DNA of 64,000 nt from Simplicispira psychrophila DSM 11588 (lineage in GTDB: Bacteria > Pseudomonadota > Gammaproteobacteria > Burkholderiales > Burkholderiaceae_C), in contig NZ_JHYS01000015.1 of the NCBI RefSeq assembly GCF_000688255.1, positions 1 to 64,000 of the forward strand, read 5' to 3'. Each line of letters opens with the position of its first letter. Positions within the stretch are counted from its first letter, which is position 1. Below are positions 9,754 to 19,901 of the stretch, piece after piece. Both the position numbers and the translations under genes were made by a program. Below the pieces are notes generated by a model. The model saw only the letters and a list, made by a program, of their open reading frames with translations. It searched no databases and was not told where the DNA came from.

Positions 9754-10322
9754 TTTCTAGACGAAATTCGGCTCTAGCCCTTAGCAGTATTGCGCTAGCA
9801 GCTATTTTTTCAGTAGCAACACCCGCCCTGGCGCAAGACGTCTCCAAGGTGAAACTGGCCACCTCGATGGGCGACATCGTGGTGCAACTCGACCCCGCCA
9901 AGGCGCCCAAAACGGTGGCCAATTTCTTGCAGTACGTCAAGGACAAGCACTATGACGGCACCATCTTTCACCGCGTCATCAACGGCTTCATGATCCAGGG
10001 CGGCGGCTTTACACCCGACATGGCACAAAAACCGGTGCGCGCACCGATTGCCCTGGAAGCCGCCAACGGCCTGAAAAACGATAAATACACCATTGCCATG
10101 GCACGCACCAGCGACCCCCAATCGGCCACGGCGCAGTTCTTCATCAATGTCAAGGACAATGCCTCGCTCAACGCTCCGCAGCCCGACGGCCACGGCTATG
10201 CCGTGTTTGGCAAAGTGGTGCAGGGCAGCGACGTTGTAGACAAAATCAAGGCCGTGGCCACGGGCTCGCAAGACGTGCCCACCACCCCCATCACCATCAC
10301 TTCTGCCACCCTGGTGAAGTAA
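9750..10322 (+). CDS. ppiA: Periplasmic cyclophilin-type peptidyl-prolyl isomerase
   Basis: 190 residues. A signal peptide (residues 1-29, ending ALAQD) precedes a complete cyclophilin domain with [34 protein letters not shown] and GYAVFGKV; R in FHRVI and the QFFIN stretch are catalytic-core residues. It isomerises Xaa-Pro bonds during folding of exported proteins. The ATG overlaps the stop of the upstream transpeptidase (ATGA), indicating translational coupling. The hydrophobic core of the signal peptide (residues 5-22) is encoded by a copy of the dispersed repeat, which is unusual. A cytoplasmic paralogue follows 21 bp downstream. Confidence 0.93.
   Translation: MISRRNSALALSSIALAAIFSVATPALAQDVSKVKLATSMGDIVVQLDPAKAPKTVANFLQYVKDKHYDGTIFHRVINGFMIQGGGFTPDMAQKPVRAPIALEAANGLKNDKYTIAMARTSDPQSATAQFFINVKDNASLNAPQPDGHGYAVFGKVVQGSDVVDKIKAVATGSQDVPTTPITITSATLVK
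9762..9815 (-). repeat. Dispersed inverted repeat, copy forming the ppiA signal peptide
   Basis: In the reverse orientation this copy reads as the family: TCGGCTCTAGCCCTTAGCAG, then TGCGCTAGCAGCTATTTTTT. It lies inside the ppiA coding sequence and is translated as the hydrophobic part of the signal peptide ([14 protein letters not shown]). Confidence 0.8.
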
Positions 10323-10343
10323 TTTTTCAAGAAAGTCCCTGCC

Positions 10344-10850
10344 ATGAGCAACCCCCAAGTTGAACTGCACATTGCCGACTACGGCGTCATCACCCTCGAA
10401 CTGGATGCTGAAAAAGCCCCCAAGTCCGTCGAGAATTTTCTGTCCTATGTAAAAAAAGGCCACTACGACAACACCATTTTTCACCGCGTCATTCCCGGTT
10501 TTATGGTGCAAGGCGGCGGCTTTGAGCCCGGCATGAAGCAAAAAAGCGTCGATGAGGCGATTGAAAATGAAGCCCAGAACGGCCTGAAAAACGCCAACTA
10601 CACGGTGGCCATGGCGCGCACCAGCGACCCGCACTCGGCCACGGCGCAGTTTTTCATCAACGTCGCCAACAACGGCTTTTTGAACCACACCGCACCCAAC
10701 GCCAGCGGCTGGGGCTATGCCGTGTTTGGCAAAGTGATTTCTGGCACCGAGGTGGTGGACAAAATGAAGGCCGTTAAAACCGGCAACAAGGGCGGCCACG
10801 GCGACGTGCCAGTGACCGACGTGGTGCTTGAAAAAGCCGTCGCACTGTAA
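10344..10850 (+). CDS. ppiB: Cytoplasmic cyclophilin-type peptidyl-prolyl isomerase
   Basis: 168 residues without a signal peptide, closely similar to the preceding gene across the cyclophilin domain ([45 protein letters not shown]). It catalyses cis-trans isomerisation of prolyl bonds in the cytoplasm. Tandem ppiA-ppiB followed by lpxH matches the gene order ppiB-lpxH seen in many proteobacteria. Spacing to lpxH is 27 bp. Confidence 0.94.
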   Translation: MSNPQVELHIADYGVITLELDAEKAPKSVENFLSYVKKGHYDNTIFHRVIPGFMVQGGGFEPGMKQKSVDEAIENEAQNGLKNANYTVAMARTSDPHSATAQFFINVANNGFLNHTAPNASGWGYAVFGKVISGTEVVDKMKAVKTGNKGGHGDVPVTDVVLEKAVAL

Positions 10851-10877
10851 GCAGCCCTGCTGCCACACACCGTCCCC

Positions 10878-11660
10878 GTGACGATCACGACCGTACCCCG
10901 GTGCGCCCAGCTCATCGCTGCGCCGCACTGGCGCACGGTCGATTTTTTGTCGGACCTGCACCTGCAAGCCAGCGACCGCACCACTTTTGGCGCTTGGCAG
11001 CGCTATCTGGCGCAGACACCCGCCGACGCTGTCTTCCTGCTCGGTGACCTGTTCGAGGTTTGGGTGGGCGACGACGCGCTGGACGAACCCGGCAGTTTTG
11101 AAGCCGAATGCTGCGCCGTGTTGCACGCCGCTGCACAGCACCGGGCGCTATTTGTTCTGCCCGGCAACCGCGATTTTTTGCTCGGTGACGCATTTTTGCA
11201 GCGCAGCAGCGTCACCGGCCTGAACGACCCCACGGTGCTCGACTTTGCCGGCCAGCGCTGGCTGCTCAGCCACGGTGATGCTTTGTGTTTGGACGACCTG
11301 CCCTATCAGCGTTTTCGGGCTGTGGCGCGCAGCGCAGCCTGGCAGCAGCAATTTTTAGCGCAACCGCTGGCCGTGCGCCGCGCCCAGGCACGCGATATCC
11401 GCAATCAAAGCGAGGCACGCAAAGATGCGGGCGAGGTGTATGCCGATGTCGATACCGCCGCCGCCTGCACGTGGCTGCGCAGCGCCCAGGCGCACACCCT
11501 GATCCACGGCCACACGCACCGCCCGGGCGAACATATGCTGGCCGAGGGGCTGATGCGCTGCGTGCTGAGCGACTGGGACGCCGCCGCGCAACCACCGCGC
11601 GCCGACATCCTGCGCCTGACGGCCAGCGGCCTGCAGCGCCTGGCGCCGGACGGCTGGTAG
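10878..11660 (+). CDS. lpxH: UDP-2,3-diacylglucosamine diphosphatase
   Basis: Peripheral membrane calcineurin-type phosphoesterase that cleaves UDP-2,3-diacylglucosamine to lipid X and UMP in lipid A synthesis. The 260-residue protein shows the metal-binding series: SDLHL (residues 25-29), GDLFE, GNRDFLLG, SHGD and HGHTHRP. The start is a GTG at 10878; an alternative later start would remove only the first ~20 residues before the phosphoesterase domain. It follows ppiB closely and likely shares its transcript. Confidence 0.92.
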   Translation: MTITTVPRCAQLIAAPHWRTVDFLSDLHLQASDRTTFGAWQRYLAQTPADAVFLLGDLFEVWVGDDALDEPGSFEAECCAVLHAAAQHRALFVLPGNRDFLLGDAFLQRSSVTGLNDPTVLDFAGQRWLLSHGDALCLDDLPYQRFRAVARSAAWQQQFLAQPLAVRRAQARDIRNQSEARKDAGEVYADVDTAAACTWLRSAQAHTLIHGHTHRPGEHMLAEGLMRCVLSDWDAAAQPPRADILRLTASGLQRLAPDGW

Positions 11661-11689
11661 TGGCGTTGTGATGATGTGGTGGTGACGCC

Positions 11690-12514
11690 ATGACCGTGCT
11701 GTCTTTCTGGACCAGACTCTGGCGCCGCCTGCGCATCCGCATGGCCCCGGTGCCGCACATCCCGCCGCCGCTGTGGCTGCAGACACTGCAGCACTACCCG
11801 TTTTTGAACGCCTTGGCGCTGCACGAGCAGGGCAAGCTGCGCACGCTCAGCGCCCTGTTTTTGCAACACAAACAATTCCATGGCGGCCACGGCCTGGTGG
11901 TCACCGATGCCATGGCCGTGGCCATTGCCGCCCAAGCCTGCCTGCCGCTGCTGCACTGGGGCAATCCGCACCAGGCGCTGGGTTGGTACGACGATTTTGT
12001 CGGCATCGTGGTGCACCCCGGCGCGGTGCTGGCGCGGCGCCAAGTGACGGACGAGGCTGGCGTGGTGCACCAATACGCCGAGCCGCTGGTGGGCGAAGCC
12101 ATGGAGCGCGGCCCGATCATGCTGAGCTGGCACGAGGTGCAAGGCGCTGGCCACAGCGCGGCGCAGGGTACGAATGTGGTGGTGCATGAATTTGCCCACA
12201 AACTGGACATGCGCAGCGGCACGGCCGATGGTTGCCCGCCCCTGCCGGCCGGCTTCATGGGCACCCGCAGTGCCCGCGCTGCGCACGCACTGTGGTGGGC
12301 GGTGTGGGAGCCGGCGTATGCAGATTTTTGCGAGCGCGTGGCGATGGCGCAGCGTTTTGGTGGCGCACCGCCGTGGCTGGACGCCTATGGCGCCACCGCC
12401 CCCGCCGAATTTTTTGCCGTGGTCTGCGAGGCTTACTTTGTCCAGCGCGCGCAGTGCGCGCTGGAGTTGCCCACGCTGGTGCCTTTGCTGGACGCATTCT
12501 TTCAGCGCCCTTAA
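11690..12514 (+). CDS. mtfA: Zinc peptidase MtfA family (M90)
   Basis: 274 residues similar to MtfA (YeeI), a cytosolic zinc aminopeptidase that in E. coli binds the Mlc repressor and so affects glucose PTS expression. The zinc motif HEFAHKLD is at 166-173, followed by the downstream acidic ligand region (APAEFFAVVCEAYF). N-terminal FLNALALHEQGKLRTLSALFL and the WYDDFVGIVVHP stretch are typical of the family. It starts 29 bp after lpxH. Whether it has the Mlc role here is unknown. Confidence 0.88.
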   Translation: MTVLSFWTRLWRRLRIRMAPVPHIPPPLWLQTLQHYPFLNALALHEQGKLRTLSALFLQHKQFHGGHGLVVTDAMAVAIAAQACLPLLHWGNPHQALGWYDDFVGIVVHPGAVLARRQVTDEAGVVHQYAEPLVGEAMERGPIMLSWHEVQGAGHSAAQGTNVVVHEFAHKLDMRSGTADGCPPLPAGFMGTRSARAAHALWWAVWEPAYADFCERVAMAQRFGGAPPWLDAYGATAPAEFFAVVCEAYFVQRAQCALELPTLVPLLDAFFQRP

Positions 12515-12577
12515 AAAATATTAAATTGATAGCTATAGGCGCAAGCACAGCAAGCGCTTCAGGCATTTTTTATCAAT
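12514..12577 (+). repeat. Dispersed inverted repeat between mtfA and esterase
   Basis: AAATTGATAGCTATAGGCGC followed by AAGCGCTTCAGGCATTTTTT. It fills the gap between two convergent genes and overlaps both stop codons by a few bases. Confidence 0.75.
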
Positions 12578-13247
12578 AGCCTCCATCCGGCACGTTGCCC
12601 AAGCTGTCCAGCCAGGCCACCGAATGCGCCAGCTCGGCTGGGCGGATTTCGTGCTGGCCCGGAAACTCTGCATACGCCAACTGCACCGGCAGGGTCTGCA
12701 CATGCTGGCGAATGGCCTGTGCCTGCGCCAGCGGGATGACGGCGTCCTGCGTGCCATGGCTGACCCACAACTGGCGCCCGCGCAAAGCCTCGGCTGGGGC
12801 GCTCAAGGGCAGCACCTGGGGCAGCATCCGGCCGTGCCAAACCATGGCGGCGTGCAGCAGCTCCGGGCGGGTCAGCAGCAGCGACAGCGCCATGATGCCG
12901 CCCTGGCTGAAGCCGCCCACCACCACGCGCTCGGGCGGCATGTCCAGCTGCTGCGCCGCCGACGCCACCACCTGCGCCAACAAGGCGCGGCTGGCAGCCT
13001 CCTGCGCGGTATCAATGGCGCGGGAGCCATCGGGCTCGATAGAAAAATCGAACCAGCTGAACGCCCCGGGTCCCAGTGGGTAAGGCGCGCGCAGACTGAG
13101 CACGCAAAAGCGCGCCGGAATATGTCCGGCCAGGCTGAACAGGTCACGCTCGTTGCTGCCGACGCCGTGCATCAGCACCAGCAGCCAGGGCTGGGGCGTG
13201 CCGGGGGCGGCTGGGCGCTGCAAAAAAGTAAGGGGTAAATCAAGCAT
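12573..13247 (-). CDS. Phospholipase/carboxylesterase family serine hydrolase
   Basis: 224-residue alpha/beta hydrolase of the acyl-protein thioesterase/carboxylesterase group (Abhydrolase_2). The nucleophile is S114 in GGFSQGG, D168 in SHGTQDAVI and H199 in FPGQHEI complete the triad, and HGVGSNERDL (27-36) forms the oxyanion region. The natural substrate cannot be told from sequence; short-chain esters or acyl-thioesters are likely. It is convergent with mtfA; the last codons touch the dispersed repeat. Confidence 0.88.
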   Translation of the reverse strand: MLDLPLTFLQRPAAPGTPQPWLLVLMHGVGSNERDLFSLAGHIPARFCVLSLRAPYPLGPGAFSWFDFSIEPDGSRAIDTAQEAASRALLAQVVASAAQQLDMPPERVVVGGFSQGGIMALSLLLTRPELLHAAMVWHGRMLPQVLPLSAPAEALRGRQLWVSHGTQDAVIPLAQAQAIRQHVQTLPVQLAYAEFPGQHEIRPAELAHSVAWLDSLGNVPDGGY

Positions 13248-13291
13248 GGTGGAGCGTTCTCAAGGCGATTTTCAACAAACAACAGCGGCCC

Positions 13292-14131
13292 TCAGGACGC
13301 CTCCGCGTGCAGGGCAAAGGCATCCATGGCCAGCACGCCGTACATCACTTCCCGGCTGAGGTAGTGCGGCTGGACCTTCTCGCCCGCCGCCCCCAGGGCA
13401 AAGAAGAAGGGCAAAAAATGCTCGTCGGTGGGATGGGCGCGCTCGGCGTGTGGCGCCTCGTTGCGGTAGTTGAACAAGGCCGGCCGATCGCCACGCAGCA
13501 GCGCCGCTTCGATCCAGCGGCTGAACTCCAGCACATAGGGCGCGGCGGCATGTGCGTCAGCAAAAAATTCACCCAGGTTGTGCGTCATGCTGCCCGAGCC
13601 GACCAACAGCACCCCCTGCGCGCGCAAAGAGCGCAGCGCGGCCCCCATGGCATAGACCTCGGCCGGGCCGGCATTCAGCGGCAACGCCACCTGCAGCACC
13701 GGCACATCAGCCTGCGGAAACAGGTGCATCAGCGGCACCCAGGCGCCATGGTCAAACGGGTGCTCGGCATCGGCCTGCGCTGGCACACCGGCGGCCTGCA
13801 GCAGCGCCAGCACCTCTTGCGCCAGCGGCGGCGCACCCGGCGCCGGGTATTGCAACTGGTACAGCGCCGCAGGAAAGCCACCAAAATCATGCCAAGTGGC
13901 GGGTGCCGCAGCGGTCATGACCTGCGGCGTGCGCGCCATCCAATGCGGCGACATCACGACGACACCACGCAAGTGCGGAAACTGTGCCCGCAAGTCCGCG
14001 CCCCAGCGCGTCAGGGCCGGCCCGGTGTCACCCACTTCTAGGGCAAACAACGGCGCGCCATGCGAGACATACAGCACCGGCAGTTCTGCAGCCAACTGAG
14101 GGGTGGGCGAAAGGGACGCGGAGACGGACAT
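13292..14131 (-). CDS. ygiD: LigB-type extradiol ring-cleavage dioxygenase (DODA/YgiD family)
   Basis: 279 residues resembling the class III dioxygenases that cleave 4,5-DOPA-like catechols with a non-haem metal. Candidate metal/catalytic residues are H24 (YVSHGAP), the SPHW motif, FDHGAWVPL and TDEHFLPFFFALGA. The start at 14131 is preceded on the minus strand by TGAGGAGCTTTGCC, a strong ribosome-binding site; an earlier ATG at 14164 would add 11 residues. The physiological substrate in bacteria is not established. Confidence 0.88.
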   Translation of the reverse strand: MSVSASLSPTPQLAAELPVLYVSHGAPLFALEVGDTGPALTRWGADLRAQFPHLRGVVVMSPHWMARTPQVMTAAAPATWHDFGGFPAALYQLQYPAPGAPPLAQEVLALLQAAGVPAQADAEHPFDHGAWVPLMHLFPQADVPVLQVALPLNAGPAEVYAMGAALRSLRAQGVLLVGSGSMTHNLGEFFADAHAAAPYVLEFSRWIEAALLRGDRPALFNYRNEAPHAERAHPTDEHFLPFFFALGAAGEKVQPHYLSREVMYGVLAMDAFALHAEAS

Positions 14132-14179
14132 GGCAAAGCTCCTCACAGGTAACAAAGAATCCAACAGGATTAAACAAGG

Positions 14180-14593
14180 TCAATCGCGCACCTTGCCGCG
14201 CAGGGTTTTAGTGATGCTGCGCTGCGCCTTGCCTTCCAGGCGGCGCTGGCGCGAGCCATAGGTCGGCTTGGTCGGGCGGCGCAGAATGGGCGCTTGCGCC
14301 ACGCTCTGCACCAAGGCATTCAGGCGCGCCAAGCCGTCGGCACGGTTTTGCTCCTGGCTGCGGTACTGCTGCGCCTTGAGGACCAACACACCCTCCTGCG
14401 TGATACGGCTGTCACGCAACGCCAACAGGCGCGCCTTGACATTGATCGGCAAGCTCGACGCACCAATATCAAAGCGCAAATGCACCGCACTGGAGACCTT
14501 GTTGACGTTTTGCCCACCCGCACCTTGGGCGCGCATGGCGCTGATTTCCACCTCGCGCTCATCAACCCGCAGCAAATCCGTCATGGCTGCCAT
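14180..14593 (-). CDS. arfB: Alternative ribosome-rescue factor / peptidyl-tRNA hydrolase
   Basis: 137 residues. GGQ (26-28) in AQGAGGQNVNKVSSA is the catalytic release-factor motif, and the C-terminal basic tail (RRLEGKAQRSITKTLRGK) is the part that enters the empty mRNA channel of stalled ribosomes in ArfB/YaeJ. It hydrolyses peptidyl-tRNA on non-stop ribosomes. The length matches YaeJ (140). It lies 12 bp after the upstream hydrolase on the same strand. Confidence 0.93.
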   Translation of the reverse strand: MAAMTDLLRVDEREVEISAMRAQGAGGQNVNKVSSAVHLRFDIGASSLPINVKARLLALRDSRITQEGVLVLKAQQYRSQEQNRADGLARLNALVQSVAQAPILRRPTKPTYGSRQRRLEGKAQRSITKTLRGKVRD

Positions 14594-14605
14594 GCCGTCA
14601 CCCGA

Positions 14606-15463
14606 TCACCCAGCCAGCGCCGCCAGCAAGGCAGCATGGAAGGCCTGCGGGCGCTCAAACTGCACCCAATGCCCGGCGCCTTCGATCAGCGCCAGCCCCC
14701 GAAAATCAGGCGCCGCCGCCGCATACGCACCGGCAAGCTGGCCGATGTAATCGCGGTACACGGCATCGTGCTGGCCATAAATGGCGTGCACCGGGCAGAC
14801 CACCTGGGCCAGCGAGCGCGCCAAGATGTCGGTGTGCGACAGCCGCCGGCGCGGCATCCGGTCGCGCTGCATATTGGCCAGATGCGTTTGCAGCGCCAGC
14901 CCGTCGATCAGCGCCGCATCGTGCAGCATCAGCGCCGCCAAGTTGTAACGGTGGATGTCGATCTGCTGCTCGGGCGTGGGCAAATGGCGCCAGGCCTTGA
15001 GCTGAAACTGGCGCTGCGGCACCACGCCCATGGCTGGCGCGCCGACCAGCACCAGCCGCGCCGCCAGTGCAGGGTGCGCCGCCAACAACATGCCGGCGGT
15101 CATGCCACCAAACGAAAACCCCACCAAGTCGCACGCCTGACCGTGCAGCAACTGCTGCAAACCGGCGTGCAAAGGCTCGATCACCGCATCCGCGTCGCTG
15201 CCCCAGGACGGCAGGGCCGAATCGCCAAAGCCCGGCAAATCGGGCACCCACAGCGTCTGCCCCGCTGCTACCAAATCTTCAATATTGCGCACCCAGTGCG
15301 TCCAGCTGCCGCTGCCGCCATGCAGCAACACCAGCGGGCGCACGCCGTTCTGGCCCGCGCCCCAGCGCCGCCAGACCACCTCACCCGCACCGCAAGGCGT
15401 GGTGTAGCGGGTAGCCTGCGCGGCCAGGCGCTGTACCAAATCAGGCATTGCAGCATTCTTCAT
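14606..15463 (-). CDS. Alpha/beta-fold hydrolase
   Basis: 285 residues with HGGSGSWTHW (oxyanion region, 48-57), the nucleophile elbow GFSFGG with S117, an acid in YGQHDAVY and H265 in EGAGHWVQF, so the triad is complete. It belongs to the broad Abhydrolase_1 group that includes meta-cleavage product hydrolases and esterases. The start at 15463 (MKNAAMPDL) was preferred because the ATG at 15496 overlaps aroQ; MPDL a little later is also possible. The substrate is unknown. It sits between aroQ and arfB, all on the minus strand. Confidence 0.8.
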   Translation of the reverse strand: MKNAAMPDLVQRLAAQATRYTTPCGAGEVVWRRWGAGQNGVRPLVLLHGGSGSWTHWVRNIEDLVAAGQTLWVPDLPGFGDSALPSWGSDADAVIEPLHAGLQQLLHGQACDLVGFSFGGMTAGMLLAAHPALAARLVLVGAPAMGVVPQRQFQLKAWRHLPTPEQQIDIHRYNLAALMLHDAALIDGLALQTHLANMQRDRMPRRRLSHTDILARSLAQVVCPVHAIYGQHDAVYRDYIGQLAGAYAAAAPDFRGLALIEGAGHWVQFERPQAFHAALLAALAG

Positions 15464-15473
15464 TTTTGTGCAT

Positions 15474-15920
15474 TCAAATCCGTGCCAAGCCATCAATGGC
15501 TAGCGCATACCCCTGCACACCAAAACCGCACAGCACCGCACGCGCCGCCGGCGAAATCCAGGAATGGTGGCGAAAACTCTCGCGTGCAAACACATTGCTG
15601 ATGTGCAGCTCAATCAACGTGTTGATGCCCGTACCCTTGATGGCATCCAGCAGCGCCACGCTGGTGTGGGTGTAGGCACCGGCATTCAGCACCACCCCGG
15701 CCAGCTCACCTTGGGCATGGAGTTGACCGGCCTCATGGATCCAGTCCACCAGCGCACCTTCGTGGTTGCTTTGGTGAAACTGCAAGGCAAAACCGTGGCG
15801 CGCGCAGGCTTCAAAGCACATCTGCTCGACATCGGCCAGCGTGTGCGCGCCGTACACCGCCGGCTCACGTGTGCCCAGCAGGTTCAAATTCGGGCCATTC
15901 AGGACGTAAACAGTTTTCAT
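15474..15920 (-). CDS. aroQ: 3-dehydroquinate dehydratase, type II
   Basis: 148 residues; dehydrates 3-dehydroquinate to 3-dehydroshikimate in the shikimate pathway. The N-terminus [15 protein letters not shown] and Y23 (the catalytic tyrosine following VYG) plus [16 protein letters not shown] and the [11 protein letters not shown] loop are family hallmarks. The ATG at 15920 starts the conserved sequence. It begins a minus-strand run with the alpha/beta hydrolase and arfB; the terminator at 15966 separates it from the gene upstream. Confidence 0.96.
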   Translation of the reverse strand: MKTVYVLNGPNLNLLGTREPAVYGAHTLADVEQMCFEACARHGFALQFHQSNHEGALVDWIHEAGQLHAQGELAGVVLNAGAYTHTSVALLDAIKGTGINTLIELHISNVFARESFRHHSWISPAARAVLCGFGVQGYALAIDGLARI

Positions 15921-15965
15921 GGAATTCTTCTTGATCAGAGCGGGCAATTATGCGGCGCCCCCATG

Positions 15966-15986
15966 AAAAACGGCCCCGCAGGGCCG
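15966..15986 (-). terminator. Rho-independent terminator of the PXPV-repeat gene
   Basis: Minus strand: CGGCCC/GGGCCG stem with a TGCG loop followed by TTTTT (plus-strand A-run 15966-15970). It lies 21 bp after the stop of the upstream gene at 16007. Confidence 0.8.
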
Positions 15987-16006
15987 CTGGCAAAGTGTCC
16001 GGATTT

Positions 16007-16384
16007 TTAACGGTCCCAGCCGCCGCGCCCACCCCGGTCATGGCGGTCATGGCGGTCATGGCGATGGCCGCGCCCGCCGTCACGGTAATAACCATAGGCT
16101 GGCGGGGCGTAGTACACCGGCGCCGGCGCGTAGTACGCCGAGCGGGGTGGCGCGTAGTAAACAGGCGCTGGCGGGGCGTAATACACAGGCGGCGGGGCGT
16201 AGTACACCGGCGCCGGCGCGTTATAGACCGAATAGCCATTGCCCACGCCCACCGACACCCCCGGCACGCCTACACCTACCGACCAGTTCACATCGCGTGC
16301 CTGCGCTGTACCGACGCTGACCAAAGCCGCCAGGGCCACACCCGCAGCCGCCACCCAAGCAGACAAAGAACGATTTTTCATCAT
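16007..16384 (-). CDS. Secreted PXPV-repeat protein, His-rich tail
   Basis: 125 residues. Signal peptide ASVAAAGV-like core ending GTAQARD, then about ten Tyr/Pro/Ala repeats of the type PVYYAPP, and a C-terminal tail rich in His, Arg, Gly and Asp (HDRHDRHDRGGRGG). The repeats match the small PXPV family common in Burkholderiales; function unknown. The His/Asp tail could bind metal, which is only inference. The ATG at 16384 has GGGAG 6 bp upstream on the minus strand. The gene stands alone with its own terminator. Confidence 0.75.
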   Translation of the reverse strand: MMKNRSLSAWVAAAGVALAALVSVGTAQARDVNWSVGVGVPGVSVGVGNGYSVYNAPAPVYYAPPPVYYAPPAPVYYAPPRSAYYAPAPVYYAPPAYGYYRDGGRGHRHDRHDRHDRGGRGGWDR

Positions 16385-16541
16385 GACAATCTCCCAATGA
16401 AGAGGGTCTGCCAGCGGATTGCAACAGACCCATGGACACATAACGCGCCAGGTGCCCGAAAGGATGGCACAAACAGGTAAAACGATTGTTTCAGAGAGTA
16501 GATACGCATGTTGCAGTGCGTCACGTTATCGGGATGTGCAT

Positions 16542-16547
16542 CCTAAA
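16542..16547 (+). promoter_or_regulatory. Candidate -10 box just ahead of glnS
   Basis: TAAAAT ends only 8 bp before the glnS ATG at 16556. If used, the transcript would be leaderless or nearly so. I see no convincing -35 element, so this is weak. Confidence 0.25.
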
Positions 16548-16555
16548 ATAACCCC

Positions 16556-18373
<1,818 letters not shown>

Positions 18374-18452
18374 ACGCAGCGATGGCGCCTAAAAATATGA
18401 GAAAAATCCCGGCACTCAATGAAATATTTAAATATCGACGAGGACTCATCCC

Positions 18453-19901
18453 ATGCTAACTAGACTAAGAGTTCAAGGCTTCAAAAGCCTGATCGATGCC
18501 GAGGTTCAATTTGGACCATTCACATGCATTGCTGGCGCGAATGGCGCGGGCAAGTCAAATCTATTTGATGCGATTTTATTCTTGCGTGATCTTGCAGACC
18601 ACTCAATTATCGAAGCTGCCCACAGAGTCAGAGACCGTGCCGGCAGTCGCAAAGGGGATCTGCGATCACTATTTACGAAAACAACTGACTCAAAACTACC
18701 AAATATTGCGATAGAGGCAGAATTCATTGTCTCAGGTGAGGTAACCGATGATTTTGGCCGAAAGGCAAAACCAAGCACTACGTATTTAACTTATAAAATT
18801 GAACTTAAATACGTCGTTGACGATGAATTTAACGAGCGAATTCAACTTATCGCCGAACACTTAACATATCTTCCAAAAAGCAGTGCGAAGAAACGTATCG
18901 GATTCAATTGCTCAAAAGAGTTTTTCAATTCAGCACTGACAGGTGAGCGTCGGGCGCCATTCATCACAACAGATCGTGACGGCACAAGCGGCAACTCCAC
19001 GATTAGCGTGAGTCAAGACGGTAATTCGGGTCGCCCGTCTCAAATTCCAGCACAAAACTCACCGCGGACGGTACTTGGTTCTGCAAACACAGACGAGAGA
19101 CCAACAATTCTCGCGGCACGTAGAGAAATGCAAAGCTGGAAATTGCTGCAGCTAGAACCATCAAAACTTAGATCACCTGATGAATTTTCCGATGACCCGC
19201 ATATAACGTTTGATGGGGCACATATTCCATCGACTCTTGAGCGACTTAAGAGATATGAGGAAATATCGAATCGAGTTGCCACGCTACTTCCAGAGGTACG
19301 TGCGGTTTCTGTTGACGTTGACAACACTCGTAGAATCAAGACGCTATTGCTTGAACAACGAAATGGCGTTATTCACCAAGCTCGGTCGCTATCAGATGGG
19401 ACACTACGGTTTCTAGCACTCGCCACCATGGCATTTGATTCAGAATCAAAGGGTTTAATTTGCTTCGAAGAGCCGGAAAATGGAATTCATCCATCGCGCA
19501 TAAACGCTATTCTGGAACTTCTTCGCGAGATGGCCGTTAACCCAAAAATCGCAGTAAATTCGGAGAACCCACTACGACAGGTAATCATAAATACTCATTC
19601 ACCAGTGGTTGTTCGAAACCTGATTCCTGATGAACTTCTAGTAGCTGTGCCGATAAGGAAAAATCGCTCCTCATTTACAGCATACGGCGCAATAGTCAAC
19701 TCTTGGCGGCTTAATCATCCTGACTACTCGTCCGAAAGAACACCAAAAGTCACAGTCACGGAGTTATTAGACTACCTTCGAAGTACCGATATATCTCCTG
19801 AAGATGATCTAGAGGGCGGCAAACTTTGGCAACTAGCTGCCGAACAAGGAATGTTCGATTTTGAACAAATTCCACAAGGGGATACAATTGGCAGTCATTA
19901 G
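18453..19901 (+). CDS. SMC/OLD-like AAA ATPase (candidate defence ATPase)
   Basis: 482 residues. Walker A GANGAGKS at 28-35, ABC-type signature LSDGT at 313-317, Walker B LICFEEPENG with the catalytic glutamates at 339-340, and a switch histidine in NTHSP at 380-384. This is the AAA_21/OLD-type ABC ATPase layout, with a ~250-residue insert between Walker A and the signature, and no Toprim domain of its own. The next gene, overlapping by 14 bp, encodes a Toprim/DUF4276-like protein, so the pair resembles OLD, PARIS or AbiL-type systems in which an ATPase senses phage and controls a nuclease-like partner. Base composition is much more AT-rich than glnS, implying transfer. It is a candidate only; no named system is assigned. 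Confidence 0.8.
   Translation: MLTRLRVQGFKSLIDAEVQFGPFTCIAGANGAGKSNLFDAILFLRDLADHSIIEAAHRVRDRAGSRKGDLRSLFTKTTDSKLPNIAIEAEFIVSGEVTDDFGRKAKPSTTYLTYKIELKYVVDDEFNERIQLIAEHLTYLPKSSAKKRIGFNCSKEFFNSALTGERRAPFITTDRDGTSGNSTISVSQDGNSGRPSQIPAQNSPRTVLGSANTDERPTILAARREMQSWKLLQLEPSKLRSPDEFSDDPHITFDGAHIPSTLERLKRYEEISNRVATLLPEVRAVSVDVDNTRRIKTLLLEQRNGVIHQARSLSDGTLRFLALATMAFDSESKGLICFEEPENGIHPSRINAILELLREMAVNPKIAVNSENPLRQVIINTHSPVVVRNLIPDELLVAVPIRKNRSSFTAYGAIVNSWRLNHPDYSSERTPKVTVTELLDYLRSTDISPEDDLEGGKLWQLAAEQGMFDFEQIPQGDTIGSH

Noticed and set aside
16085-16235. Possible repeat array in the PXPV gene (GGCGGGGCGTAGTACAC-like units)
   Set aside because: The units are in-frame codons for PVYYAPP repeats; spacing is protein-driven, not CRISPR.
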